DNA of 64,000 nucleotides from Vibrionales bacterium SWAT-3 (GCA_000169995.1 AAZW01000009.1:1-64000); one strand, 5' to 3'. Shown: positions 26,426 through 35,718, numbered from the stretch's first letter. Numbers and translations: made by a program. The notes: generated by a model not told the origin, from the letters alone.

Positions 26426-28202
26426 GGTGCTTGCTCAATGTCCAAAAATTAAAAAAGTTGTACCACTGAAGCGGTGCTTTCAGTGTGTAGTGCTGAAGTC
26501 GGTCTGCGTATTGTTGAACGACTTGCTTTAAAGATTGTTCGCGTGTTTTCCTGGGTAGCTCGATTCTGTCGCTAAAATGCTCGAAATAGACATTAAAGTG
26601 CGGTTTTGCTTGTGAATCGTCACGTAACCCAAATAGCAAAAATACGGGTGCTTTGAGTACAGAGGCTAACATAAATGGCCCTTGAGGGAACGGCGCTTCC
26701 TTACCCAAGAACTCTGCCCATACCGAGCGGCTCTCTTTGCTGGTGGAAGTTCTATCCCCGACAATAACGATCCACTCACCTTGCTCTAACTTCTGCTGTA
26801 AAAGGATAGCCGTATCAGGCCCCATTGAAGTCACTTGAATCAGGTTTAGATCTGACTGCGGGTTAACCGCTTTCATTACTGAATTAAAACGCTCTGCGTG
26901 TTCTGTAAAAACCAGCGCATTGATTTTGATGTTTGAGTGTCTGCGACCTAAAGCGCGACATAATTCAATGTTGCCTAGGTGTGAGCCTAAAATCAGCACA
27001 CCTTGCTTGTTTGCCACCATGTTCTCGAATTGGTCTTGTCCATGGATGGTGAGATTCTCCACTGAGAAATCGCCTTTCCATGCCGCGAGTTTGTCGAGCA
27101 TGGTATGTCCAAACGAAAGCAGATGGTTATAGCTGGTTAGCTCCGCAGGTAATTCAATGTTTTGTTGCTCTGCGTAAGCCTTCAGTTGAAACAGGTACTG
27201 TTCTGAGGCGTTTCGCGCGCGCTTGCCCGTTAAGTGGTAGTAACGCATGACGGCACGCAGAATAAGGTTGAACACACCGCGACCTAACAAGGTATAAATG
27301 GCTAATAACAGTTTGATACCTAACACGGTGCCGCGTTCCTGGGTGCGAGACCAGTGCGGTTGCTCTGAATTTTGCTGTTCTGAATCCGTCGATGAAGCTT
27401 GGTAACTTTCAGCAGAATCGGATTTGAAATGGCGAGCAATCAGCTTTGGTGCTCTTGGCAACATGCCGAAGAACAGGCGCGTATGCATCCAACTGATTTT
27501 GATGTTATCCCACAATGCATCGAAATGAGAGATGCCGTTTTCAGGATAGATGACTCGAGTTTCAACGAAGTCTATGTCGCAGCCTTCCCAATACAGGCGA
27601 ACCAAAATCTCGATATCGAAGTCCATTCGAGACCCGACATCGTATTTGCTTAATACTGCTTGTGTTTGGTCGACAGGGTACGCTCTAAAGCCACACATAC
27701 TGTCTTTGATCGATAGGGACAGGGTTTCTATCCACACCCAAATATGTGTCGCGTAGCGTCCGTAGAGTCTTGCTTTGGGTACACTGTCATCGTAGACAGG
27801 CTGGCCTGATATCAGACGTTGTGGATTGTCTTGTGAGGCCTGAATCAATGCTGGTAAGGCTTCAAGGTCGTGTTGTCCGTCAGCATCAATTTGAATGGCG
27901 TGGCTAAAGCCGAGTTCGTGTGCTTTTTTGATACCGGCCTTTACTGCACCACCTTTGCCTTGGTTCTGCTCAAGTGTCACCAAGGTTACGTGTGAGTGCT
28001 CTGCAAGAGGAGCCAGAAACTGTTTTGTGGTCAGTTCACTGCCATCGTCGACGATGATTATCGGCAACTCAAAGTGATGGAGCGACGACACCACAGCTGG
28101 CATGGTTGCGCCATGGTTAAAGCACGGGATAAGGAAGCAAGCTTTGTAGCTGCTTTCTTCTGTTGGGTGTTGAGAAGTAGCCTCGATGGGAGCGCTATTC
28201 AC
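26403..28202 (-). CDS. Glycosyltransferase 2 / lysophospholipid acyltransferase fusion (ApeJ position)
   Basis: A 599-residue fusion. The N-terminal half (about 20-260) is a GT-A glycosyltransferase with IPCFNHG, IIVDDGS, QGKGGAVKAG and the DxD-like QIDADGQHD, similar to dolichol-phosphate mannosyltransferases. The C-terminal half (about 300-590) is an LpxL-like acyltransferase with the H-x4-E motif in GSHLGNIELCRALG. It starts at GTG 28202 with GGGAG 6 bases upstream and overlaps the dehydratase stop. It probably joins the polyene to its lipid or sugar anchor (inference). Confidence 0.88.
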   Translation of the reverse strand: MNSAPIEATSQHPTEESSYKACFLIPCFNHGATMPAVVSSLHHFELPIIIVDDGSELTTKQFLAPLAEHSHVTLVTLEQNQGKGGAVKAGIKKAHELGFSHAIQIDADGQHDLEALPALIQASQDNPQRLISGQPVYDDSVPKARLYGRYATHIWVWIETLSLSIKDSMCGFRAYPVDQTQAVLSKYDVGSRMDFDIEILVRLYWEGCDIDFVETRVIYPENGISHFDALWDNIKISWMHTRLFFGMLPRAPKLIARHFKSDSAESYQASSTDSEQQNSEQPHWSRTQERGTVLGIKLLLAIYTLLGRGVFNLILRAVMRYYHLTGKRARNASEQYLFQLKAYAEQQNIELPAELTSYNHLLSFGHTMLDKLAAWKGDFSVENLTIHGQDQFENMVANKQGVLILGSHLGNIELCRALGRRHSNIKINALVFTEHAERFNSVMKAVNPQSDLNLIQVTSMGPDTAILLQQKLEQGEWIVIVGDRTSTSKESRSVWAEFLGKEAPFPQGPFMLASVLKAPVFLLFGLRDDSQAKPHFNVYFEHFSDRIELPRKTREQSLKQVVQQYADRLQHYTLKAPLQWYNFFNFWTLSKHHDEKESK

Positions 28203-28557
28203 TTTTTTCTCCCAGCTTCATTTTGCCTGAAGAGTGGGTCTGTTCACCGTTGTTCGAGGTGTAACTAAAGCTCAGCTTGCTTTTGTCAGCATCCCATTTG
28301 AGTGATAGCTGGATTGTAGCGTCAGGCAAGATAGGTTCTTGGAACTTGATGACTTCCATGCCTTTAAAGAAACCAGGGACACCTAATTCTTGGACTGCGT
28401 AGTGAAGCGCCCAATCAATTTGCGTGACGCCCGGTAGAATAGGGAAGCTCTTGAAGTGTCCCTTAAAATCGGTGATATCTCCGCTAACATTAAGTGTCAG
28501 GATCGATTCATTTTCTACAGTGTCTACCGCAATGACGGTTGGTTTTCTCTTGTCCAT
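28195..28557 (-). CDS. apeI: APE 3-hydroxyacyl-ACP dehydratase (ApeI family)
   Basis: A 120-residue FabZ-like hotdog protein. GHFKSFPILPGVTQIDWA is the FabZ HF-x-P-x-x-PGV motif with catalytic His34. In the studied APE systems ApeI and ApeP form the dehydratase pair. An 88-base gap precedes it after the ligase gene. Confidence 0.88.
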   Translation of the reverse strand: MDKRKPTVIAVDTVENESILTLNVSGDITDFKGHFKSFPILPGVTQIDWALHYAVQELGVPGFFKGMEVIKFQEPILPDATIQLSLKWDADKSKLSFSYTSNNGEQTHSSGKMKLGEKSE

Positions 28558-28645
28558 AGGGTGTGCTTAGAATCCTCGGGTAAATATTGTTACTTTGACA
28601 AAAGTATAAAAAGATAATCTCAGTGTAAAATACGATCAGCGGTTA

Positions 28646-30034
28646 CTATGATTTTATTAGCTGTTCTATGTGAGACGTTAACCGCTTACCTTGGCTGTTG
28701 AGGGGAATCTCATCAACAATACGATATTTTCTTGGTATAGCGATTGGCTCTAACCACTTTCTGAGTTCTGTGCGTAGCATCAACCAGAATTTACCTTTAC
28801 TCATGGTCGATAGAGTAGCTTGGCCTTCATCTGATAATACCAAAACCGAGGCTAGGATAAGGCGCTCTGGTTCTTCAAATGGAATCACCACACACTCGCT
28901 TATCCAAGGCAGTTGCTCAAGGCGCTTTTCTACTTCAACCAGTGATACTCGTTTCTCTTCAATCTTGATCACCCGGTCCGTTCGACCTTTCAATATGAAT
29001 TGACTATCTGAGACCATTTCGCACTCGTCGGCGGTTTGATACCAGTTGTTTTTATCGATATATGGCGACAATAACTTAATGCAATTCTCACTGTTGAGAC
29101 TAGCCTCAATACAATCAAAAAGCTGCCAAGGTGTTTGAGCGCTCTCTTGTTGGCGAAAGGCGATGCCACCGGTCTCTGTGCTGCCAAATACCTCTATTGG
29201 TAACTGTCCTAGTAAATCTCGCGACTGATGAGCCGACTCGGTAGGCAGTGGACCACCTGAAGAGAAGACTCCTGCAAGTTGTACCTTGTTGGTCTCATGC
29301 TTTAAGCGTTTGAGTAGAGCGGGGCTGCTAATCAGCACACAGTTTTTATTGGCATGAGACAGAATTTGTTCAGGGTATTCTAGGTTGTTACGAGCAAACG
29401 GAATACCAGAGCAGAGTGGCCATAAGACTCTAAACAGTAAACCATAGATATGTTGATGCGAAACCGTGCTTTGAACTTGGTTGCCTTTGAGGAGCTTGCC
29501 CCAGTTTTTATGTAACTGTGCTGTCTCAATATCCAGAAGCTCTAGCGTTTTATTTATCGCTTTTGGTGTACCGCTCGAACCTGAAGTGAACAGGGTCAAA
29601 TGGGTGGCTGCCAAATCAATGGCCGGAAGACCATCGGACTGAGGTTTTTCTACTTCAGTGCTTGAGTCCAATAAGGCTTGAATATTGCGAACGTCACCCA
29701 CCTCAACTGTGCCAATTGAATCATCAACTAACAGGCAATCAAAATGTTCACTGAGCTCGGCAAGCGCACAAGGTTGATAGTTGCCTGGTAAAATAATGTG
29801 TTTGTTAGCAGCTGCAGATGCTAAGAACGCCACTGAGAACAGATAGCTGTCTTGGGTACAAATCGCGACTCGTTGAACAGCCGATGAGCTCAATTGCCAT
29901 ACGAGTTTCGATAAGTCGTCGTTAAAGGTTTGCCACGTAATCTCGCTATTGTCATCAAAGCAGACAATATATTCGGGTTCTCGGTTTTGAGTGAGAAGCT
30001 CAGACAGCGAGGTGTAAGGTACGGTTTGGGTCAT
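28646..30034 (-). CDS. apeH: AMP-dependent aryl-acid ligase (ApeH)
   Basis: A 462-residue adenylate-forming enzyme. The P-loop LTLFTSGSSGTPKAIN, VFGSTETGGIAF (A5) and WYQTADECEMVSDSQFILKGRTDRVIK (A7-A8) are intact. The C-terminal lysine loop is LNSQGKRLTS. ApeH activates an aryl carboxylate such as 4-hydroxybenzoate and loads it on a carrier protein. With a TAL in the operon the natural acid here could be p-coumarate. It lies 6 bases after the membrane-protein gene. Confidence 0.87.
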   Translation of the reverse strand: MTQTVPYTSLSELLTQNREPEYIVCFDDNSEITWQTFNDDLSKLVWQLSSSAVQRVAICTQDSYLFSVAFLASAAANKHIILPGNYQPCALAELSEHFDCLLVDDSIGTVEVGDVRNIQALLDSSTEVEKPQSDGLPAIDLAATHLTLFTSGSSGTPKAINKTLELLDIETAQLHKNWGKLLKGNQVQSTVSHQHIYGLLFRVLWPLCSGIPFARNNLEYPEQILSHANKNCVLISSPALLKRLKHETNKVQLAGVFSSGGPLPTESAHQSRDLLGQLPIEVFGSTETGGIAFRQQESAQTPWQLFDCIEASLNSENCIKLLSPYIDKNNWYQTADECEMVSDSQFILKGRTDRVIKIEEKRVSLVEVEKRLEQLPWISECVVIPFEEPERLILASVLVLSDEGQATLSTMSKGKFWLMLRTELRKWLEPIAIPRKYRIVDEIPLNSQGKRLTSHIEQLIKS

Positions 30035-30040
30035 AACAAT

Positions 30041-30598
30041 TTAACTCTGACGAATGCGTTGTCTAACTATCCACTCCCCAGCAAAGAGCACCCCAGCAAA
30101 CACATAGCTGAGTAAGCCATTATATAGGGTCCATACTTCTAGCGGTTGGAAGCAGGTATAAAAGGCGATAGAGCCATTGATAACAAAGAACAAGCACCAG
30201 ACTTTGGTGACTTTTCTTGTGTAATCAATGCCACTTTGTGGAAGCTCAGGCTCTTGAAGGCGAGCAAGACGTTCTATGATCGTTTGTGGTTGCCATAGAC
30301 TTGAAGCAAAGACAGCCAGCATACAAACATTAACGATAACGGGATAATAGGTTAGCCAGCCATGCTGCTTAAAAGCTAAACCTAATGCCAGCAGAACAAT
30401 ACCAGCACTTCCACTGATCCAAGCTAGGTGTTTTAGCTCTTTGATTTTTGCTTGGCCGCCGGTAAAAATGCGCACAGCAAAGATAACGGCCAAGGCGATC
30501 CCCACGGTTTGTAGGCCAAACTTGTTGAGTCCAAAGTAAACCGCTATTGGATAAGTGAAAAGTATGATTGCCGACAGAAAAGTCAGCAGAGGACGCAT
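30041..30598 (-). CDS. Inner-membrane protein of APE clusters (ApeG position)
   Basis: A 185-residue protein with five or six predicted membrane helices. The C-terminal block TRKVTKVWCLFFVINGSIAFYTCF is characteristic of COG4648-type proteins that accompany APE clusters. Its exact role is unknown. The start shares bases with the stop of the preceding ACP gene (TAATG). Confidence 0.8.
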   Translation of the reverse strand: MRPLLTFLSAIILFTYPIAVYFGLNKFGLQTVGIALAVIFAVRIFTGGQAKIKELKHLAWISGSAGIVLLALGLAFKQHGWLTYYPVIVNVCMLAVFASSLWQPQTIIERLARLQEPELPQSGIDYTRKVTKVWCLFFVINGSIAFYTCFQPLEVWTLYNGLLSYVFAGVLFAGEWIVRQRIRQS

Positions 30599-30855
30599 TA
30601 TGCGTCCTTCAATAGTTCAACCACAGACTCTACAACGTCATTAACGGTGCGCACTGCTTTGAACTCTTCAGGCTTGATCTTTTTACCTGTGACGTTCTGT
30701 AGGTGAACGACCAAATCAACTGCATCAATGCTATCTAGGTCTAGATCAAGATAAAGGTGAGCTTCTGGTGTGATATCTTCAGCATCAAGCTCGAACAGCT
30801 CAATCAGCGCATCTTTAACCTGGTTGTATACTTCTTGTTGGTTAGCTTGTGTCAT
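30598..30855 (-). CDS. apeF: Acyl carrier protein (ApeF-type)
   Basis: An 85-residue ACP. The phosphopantetheine Ser42 is in DLDLDSIDAVDLVVHLQ. It is acidic and four-helical. It is one of two carrier proteins side by side, as in E. coli APE, where one carries the starter and the other the growing chain; which does what cannot be told from sequence. Confidence 0.92.
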   Translation of the reverse strand: MTQANQQEVYNQVKDALIELFELDAEDITPEAHLYLDLDLDSIDAVDLVVHLQNVTGKKIKPEEFKAVRTVNDVVESVVELLKDA

Positions 30856-30865
30856 AAAGATCTGT

Positions 30866-31126
30866 CTAGTTGTTCGTTTGAGATGAGATGTAATTCGCTA
30901 GGTTTGCAACTGATGCAAAATGCTCGCGAGTGTTTGAATCGTCAGCATCAATAACGATGTTGTACTTCTTCTTGATAGCAAGGCCAAGCTCTAGTGCATC
31001 AATAGAATCTAGCCCTAGTCCATCACCAAACAGTGGAGCTTCCGTTTCAATCTCATCAATGCTCATGTCTTCAAGATTTAGTGCGTCGATGATCAGTTGT
31101 TTCAGTTCGTTGTGTAATGTTTCCAC
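30866..31126 (-). CDS. apeE: Acyl carrier protein (ApeE-type)
   Basis: An 86-residue ACP with Ser41 in GLGLDSIDALELGLAI. The start is GTG 31124-31126; no nearby ATG fits. It lies 10 bases before the second ACP. It differs from housekeeping AcpP (its site is GLDSIDALE rather than GADSLDTVE). Confidence 0.92.
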   Translation of the reverse strand: METLHNELKQLIIDALNLEDMSIDEIETEAPLFGDGLGLDSIDALELGLAIKKKYNIVIDADDSNTREHFASVANLANYISSQTNN

Positions 31127-31231
31127 TTTGGCCTACTTAATGCTTTGTCTAAATGCTGCTCTAAGGGGGCGATTCTACATTATATGAGGTATTTTCGAAA
31201 TGCCGATATCGCCTGTTATGTTATTGATACG

Positions 31232-32002
31232 CTAAATGTTTTCTTCGGAAGGGAAAATTGTTTGTGCAAGATGATGATTAAGGCGTCTTGCTGCCGAAGT
31301 TAAATTATTTGAGCCTTCAATAAATGGTGCGACTTCTATTTTACCTTTCACCGCGACATGAAAAAAGGGCTTCGTCACAGGAACTTGATACCATTTTTTC
31401 TCTTTCGTTAAGAATGTCGGAGAAACCGTAATATGAATCACCCGTAAATCAGTTTGTGTTCGGGTTGCGATTTGCGCTGCACCACGTTGTAAGGATGGTT
31501 CAATTCCGGGCGTAGTGCGAGTTCCTTCGGGAAAAACTAGTAGCACATTACCGCGCGAAAAGCGCTCTTCACAGCGCTCTAAAAGATCGTCAGGTGCTTG
31601 GTTAGGAATATAACCAGCGGCTTTGACGATCCTTTTCATAAATGGGTTTTCCCAAATCGCTGCTTTAACGAGGCAATCACATTGAGGAAGTTGAGAGGCA
31701 ATTAGCACGTAGTCTATCAAGCTTGGGTGATTGGCGACGATGATACAGTTGCGATCTTCTCGCAGTAGTTCCGCACCATCAATTCGATAATCTATTGCGC
31801 CTGTGAATTTCATGATCTGGCAGAAGGCGTTGAATGAGAAGCGAATCAATCTTTGAGCTCTGAGCTCACGCTGAATGGTGTTAGGAGTGATGAGTGCGAT
31901 AGATGGCAAGATCAAGAAGCTGAGAAATAGGCCTCCCAAGCCGAAGATGGTAAAGCAGAGGCCTGTCGCGAATACTCGCCAATATTGGTCGACCTTGCTC
32001 AT
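31232..32002 (-). CDS. Lysophospholipid acyltransferase (ApeD position)
   Basis: A 256-residue PlsC-type acyltransferase. Membrane helices near the N-terminus are followed by H-x4-D in NHPSLIDYVL and VFPEGTRTTPG. ATG 32002-32000 overlaps the stop of the preceding gene (TAATG). It probably helps attach the aryl-polyene acid to a lipid. A 105-base gap separates it from the ACP genes. Confidence 0.87.
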   Translation of the reverse strand: MSKVDQYWRVFATGLCFTIFGLGGLFLSFLILPSIALITPNTIQRELRAQRLIRFSFNAFCQIMKFTGAIDYRIDGAELLREDRNCIIVANHPSLIDYVLIASQLPQCDCLVKAAIWENPFMKRIVKAAGYIPNQAPDDLLERCEERFSRGNVLLVFPEGTRTTPGIEPSLQRGAAQIATRTQTDLRVIHITVSPTFLTKEKKWYQVPVTKPFFHVAVKGKIEVAPFIEGSNNLTSAARRLNHHLAQTIFPSEENI

Positions 32003-32766
32003 TATAGTTCTCCGGCTTTCGCGTTGTTTATCCAAGTCCAATCTTGGTGTTTGCCTGCCACTGTCCAACTCTCTGAGTTCTGAAGGATGTTCTGTAGCGA
32101 TTGTAGGCCTTGAGGCAACTCAGCTACAGGACTTTCGCTGGTCACTGCTTTTGATAACGATACGATTCTTGATACTGAGTAATCACTTCCGGAGGTGAGC
32201 ACTAAACCCAGCGCATAGTCGGCATAGCTTTGAGTTTCGAACTCTTGATAGAGCTCAGGCAGAGGCTGGTCGAAATCGATAACTAACACACGATGCGACG
32301 GATATTGATTCAGGTAAAGATAGGCTTCAATCAAAGCGTTGTGGAAAGTATCTTGGCCGGCCGCGATAGAGGTCAGAGGGATTGGTGCTTTCGCTGCGAT
32401 GGTAGTTAACCCAGCAGCTGTGTTATGCACTGACTGTGAAAACGCCATTGGCGAGGCATCATCACCTTCCAATATCGACTGGATCAAGGTTGCGGTTCGG
32501 TGCAGTTCACCATGTCGACTGGCAAAAACCAGATAATCAATCGAGTTGTCTTTTAAGAGTGTCAATGCAGTTTGAACAGCCAATTTACTTTGTAGGCTCA
32601 TTCGGCGGCGCATCATCGGTGGGATCGCTTTAAATTCAGTTGAGCCATCTTGCGGCCAATCTAAATTAGTGCTCCAGGCTTGCCATTCGGCATCAGAATT
32701 GAGACCAGCCGAGTTTGCAGACCATTTCTCAATATTAAACGACATTAATTGGGATTGATTTGACAT
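32002..32766 (-). CDS. apeC: Ketosynthase-like chain-length factor (ApeC)
   Basis: A 254-residue protein matching only the N-terminal half of ketosynthases, the compact form annotated as beta-ketoacyl synthase chain length factor. The nucleophile region reads FSQSVHNTAAGLTTIAA, with no active-site Cys; a downstream SIAAGQDTF replaces it. It should act as the non-catalytic partner of ApeO. It is the first gene of the minus-strand APE operon, 72 bases from the divergent lipoprotein gene. Confidence 0.83.
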   Translation of the reverse strand: MSNQSQLMSFNIEKWSANSAGLNSDAEWQAWSTNLDWPQDGSTEFKAIPPMMRRRMSLQSKLAVQTALTLLKDNSIDYLVFASRHGELHRTATLIQSILEGDDASPMAFSQSVHNTAAGLTTIAAKAPIPLTSIAAGQDTFHNALIEAYLYLNQYPSHRVLVIDFDQPLPELYQEFETQSYADYALGLVLTSGSDYSVSRIVSLSKAVTSESPVAELPQGLQSLQNILQNSESWTVAGKHQDWTWINNAKAGEL

Positions 32767-32838
32767 AGAGTATTGATTTGCTTTGGGTCTAACTAAATAC
32801 TATGCGTGCTTATAAATAAACACAGGTAAGGGATTTAA
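32767..32838. promoter_or_regulatory. Shared divergent promoter region of the APE cluster
   Basis: Only 72 bases separate the start of the long APE operon (minus) from the three-gene plus-strand unit, so both promoters and any operator must lie here. A TTATAA box near 32809 may be the plus-strand -10. No regulator gene is in the cluster. Confidence 0.55.
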
Positions 32839-33228
32839 ATGAAATTACTAAAAATAGCCGTTTCAATGTTATTCATATTTGTTCTTGCAGGGTGTGGACG
32901 TGTCCAGCCTGTAATGAATGTTGAGGATACTCCAGTTGCACATAATCTTCAAAGTAAACAGGTGAAATCAGCTATTTATGAATCTGCTGAAAATCGAGGC
33001 TGGTTGGTTTCTGAAATTAAACCTGGCTTGATCCGCGCTGAATTGTATGTTCGTTCACATCACGCAGTGGTTGATATTCCTTATAACGACAAATTTTACT
33101 CTATTCTTTACGTTGAATCAGAGAATTTGAAGTATGACGATGGTGAAATACACCGTAATTACAACCGCTGGGTTAATAACTTAAACGTTGATATTAAACG
33201 TAAGCTTGCACAAATGGCTGCTGAGTAA
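32839..33228 (+). CDS. Small lipoprotein beside the APE operon
   Basis: A 129-residue lipoprotein with lipobox VLAGC (Cys19). The mature part (VKSAIYESAENRGWLVSEIKPGLIRAELYVRSHHAVVDIPY) looks like a small alpha-beta periplasmic domain; I do not know its function. It is the first gene of the divergent unit with the methyltransferase and flavoenzyme. Confidence 0.75.
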   Translation: MKLLKIAVSMLFIFVLAGCGRVQPVMNVEDTPVAHNLQSKQVKSAIYESAENRGWLVSEIKPGLIRAELYVRSHHAVVDIPYNDKFYSILYVESENLKYDDGEIHRNYNRWVNNLNVDIKRKLAQMAAE

Positions 33229-33256
33229 CCCTCTATTATTTTAAGTTAGGTTTTTC

Positions 33257-34330
33257 GTGTCGGAATATAAATTAGATCCATTCAATGCATTAGAAGCAAA
33301 AACAGAAGCACAAAAATTATCTTTTGCTCCTATTGTTTTTCATACTGCTCGTACACTTCGTGATTTAGGTATTTTAAAAGCGCTCGACGATGCGGGGAGC
33401 GATGGCTTACCTGCTGAGACTATTTCAGAAATAACAGGTGTATCTGAATATGGTGTGAAAGTGTTACTTGATATGGCGCTTAGCGCTCATATTGTTGTTT
33501 GGGAAAAACCTAACTATAAGATAGCCAACCTCGGTTTCTATCTGTTGCATGACGGCATGACTAACGCAAACATGGATTTCACAGCCGATGTTTGTTATGC
33601 CGCGATGATGCATCTCACTGAAGCGATTGAGGAGGGCACTCCTGCCGGTTTGAAGGAGCTAGGGAATTGGGAGACGATCTACCAAGGCTTGTCTCAATTG
33701 CCTGAAAAAGCGAAAGAGAGCTGGTTCAAGTTTGACCACTTCTACTCTGATCGCTCATTCCCAGTTTTGCTTGAGAAGGTTTTCAACAAGAAACCTAAAT
33801 CGCTGGTGGATATTGGCGGCAATACAGGCAAGTGGGCAATGCAGTGTTGCAACCATGACTCTGATGTTGAAGTCACGATTGTTGATTTGCCACAGCAGTT
33901 AGAAATGGCAATGGCTAACGCTAAGCAACATGGCCATCAAAACAGAGTGACGCCTTTCCCAGCAAACATGCTAGATAAGCAACAAGCGCTGCCAACTGGC
34001 GCGGATGTTTGGTGGATGAGTCAGTTCCTTGATTGCTTCTCGCCAATGGAAATCCTTAGCATCTTAAAGCGTGTCCGCTCTCATATGTCAGAACAAGCGA
34101 CCGTTTATATCCTTGAATTGTTTTGGGATGCACAGAAATACGATGCGGCTTCTTATAGCTTAAACGCGACTTCGCTTTACTTTACGTGCTTGGCAAACGG
34201 CAACAGTCGTTTTTACCGCAGTGAAGATTTCTTAGAGATAGTTGAAGAAGCTGGCTTTGAAGTGGTGACTCGCACCGATGATATCGGTCTTGGTCATACG
34301 CTTCTTGAATTGAAAGCTAGCGCGCAATAA
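33257..34330 (+). CDS. SAM-dependent methyltransferase of the APE cluster
   Basis: A 357-residue protein starting at GTG 33257. The N-terminal third (about 20-100) is the winged-helix dimerisation domain of O-methyltransferase-family enzymes (HTARTLRDLGILKAL ... ITGVSEYGVKVLLDMAL). The SAM-binding motif is SLVDIGGNTGKWAMQ, followed by VTIVDLPQQLEMA. It probably methylates the aryl head group; whether on oxygen or carbon cannot be decided. It is 28 bases after the lipoprotein gene and 25 before the flavoenzyme gene. Confidence 0.85.
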   Translation: MSEYKLDPFNALEAKTEAQKLSFAPIVFHTARTLRDLGILKALDDAGSDGLPAETISEITGVSEYGVKVLLDMALSAHIVVWEKPNYKIANLGFYLLHDGMTNANMDFTADVCYAAMMHLTEAIEEGTPAGLKELGNWETIYQGLSQLPEKAKESWFKFDHFYSDRSFPVLLEKVFNKKPKSLVDIGGNTGKWAMQCCNHDSDVEVTIVDLPQQLEMAMANAKQHGHQNRVTPFPANMLDKQQALPTGADVWWMSQFLDCFSPMEILSILKRVRSHMSEQATVYILELFWDAQKYDAASYSLNATSLYFTCLANGNSRFYRSEDFLEIVEEAGFEVVTRTDDIGLGHTLLELKASAQ

Positions 34331-34355
34331 CACATAACAAACATGGCTTAAATTA

Positions 34356-35597
34356 ATGAAAAAACTGTCTACTCAAGTAGTGATCATCGGAGCTGGGCCC
34401 TCAGGGTCTATTGCCGCGTCTTTGTTACATAAAAAAGGCATCGATGTTCGAGTAATCGAAAAGAGCGTATTCCCTCGTTTCTCAATTGGTGAGAGCCTAT
34501 TACCCGCTTGCATGGAAGTGATTGAACAAGCTGGCATGACGGATGCGGTGACCAAGGCTAATTTCCAGTACAAAGATGGCGCAGCATTTCGTAAAAATGG
34601 TGTGTACACCGCGTTCAATTTTGAAGATAAGTTCTCTACTGGGCCGGGAACCACTTTTCAGGTTCAACGTGGTGCTTTTGATAAGGTGCTTGCAGATACT
34701 GCTGAGGCACAAGGTGTCACTATTGATTACCAGCATGAGTTGACGGGCATTAATTTTACCGATGACAGTACTATTTTAGATGTTCAAGCGCTTGATGGAG
34801 AAAGCTATCAGCTCGAAGCACAGTACGTTTTGGATGGTAGTGGTTTTGGTCGAGTACTGCCGAAGATGCTTGATCTGGAAGAGCAATCATCACTTCCACC
34901 TCGTAAAGCTATTTTCACGCACATTAACGATCATATTGCTGAGGTGGATACTGAGCTAGAATACGATCGAAATAAAATCCTAATCTCTGTGCACCCAACC
35001 AATCCTGATGTCTGGTATTGGTTGATCCCGTTTAGCAACGGTGTTTCTTCATTTGGTGTGGTAGGGGAGCCGAAGTTCTTTGAGTCTTACCCTGAAGATA
35101 AGATTGCCGCGATTAAGCAATTGGCAATGGAAGAGCCGGGTTTGGCTGAAATATTGGCAAACGCTGAGTACCCAAACCCTGCGGGTGAAATCGGTGGTTA
35201 CTCTGCCAACGTTAAACACCTTGCAACTGACAAATACGCACTACTGGGTAATGCTGGTGAGTTTCTTGATCCTGTGTTCTCGTCAGGCGTGACGATTGCT
35301 ATGAAGTCGGCGCAGTTTGCGGTTGAGTGTGTGGAAAAGCAGCTCAATGGTGAGAAGGTCGATTGGGAACGTGAATACGCGGACCCGCTGATGGTTGGCG
35401 TAAACACCTTCAGAACGTACGTTGAAGGTTGGTACTCCGGTACTCTGCAGGATGTGATTTTCTATCAGGATCCCAACCCTAAAATTAAACAAATGGTGTG
35501 CTCGATTTTAGCGGGCTACGCATGGGATCAAACCAATCCTTATGTGAAAGATTCAAAACGCCGATTGACGACACTGGCAGAGATTTGCCGAAGCTAG
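34356..35597 (+). CDS. FAD-dependent oxidoreductase, halogenase-like
   Basis: A 413-residue flavoprotein. The Rossmann motif is VVIIGAGPSGSIAASLL; RFSIGESLLP and FQYKDGAAFRKNG match flavin halogenases and their relatives. WYWLIP (residues 220-225) fits the W-x-W-x-I-P signature that separates halogenases from monooxygenases, and GEFLDPVFSSGV is the C-terminal FAD block. In xanthomonadins, which are brominated methylated aryl polyenes, such chemistry is known. Halogenation here is an inference; a plain oxidoreductase is also possible. It is the last gene before a terminator. Confidence 0.82.
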   Translation: MKKLSTQVVIIGAGPSGSIAASLLHKKGIDVRVIEKSVFPRFSIGESLLPACMEVIEQAGMTDAVTKANFQYKDGAAFRKNGVYTAFNFEDKFSTGPGTTFQVQRGAFDKVLADTAEAQGVTIDYQHELTGINFTDDSTILDVQALDGESYQLEAQYVLDGSGFGRVLPKMLDLEEQSSLPPRKAIFTHINDHIAEVDTELEYDRNKILISVHPTNPDVWYWLIPFSNGVSSFGVVGEPKFFESYPEDKIAAIKQLAMEEPGLAEILANAEYPNPAGEIGGYSANVKHLATDKYALLGNAGEFLDPVFSSGVTIAMKSAQFAVECVEKQLNGEKVDWEREYADPLMVGVNTFRTYVEGWYSGTLQDVIFYQDPNPKIKQMVCSILAGYAWDQTNPYVKDSKRRLTTLAEICRS

Positions 35598-35652
35598 ATG
35601 GTCTATTTAGTGCTTTGTAATCGTGATAGTTCTATCTCATTGCTCTAAAAAT

Positions 35653-35680
35653 AAAAACAGCCGCAAATGCGGCTGTTTTT
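35653..35680 (+). terminator. Bidirectional terminator
   Basis: AAAAACAGCCGC pairs with GCGGCTGTTTTT around AAAT. It serves the flavoenzyme unit and, on the other strand, the AP2-like gene. Confidence 0.9.
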
Positions 35681-35718
35681 GTATCTGATTCACTAGGTAA
35701 ACTGATTGGAATTTAAGG

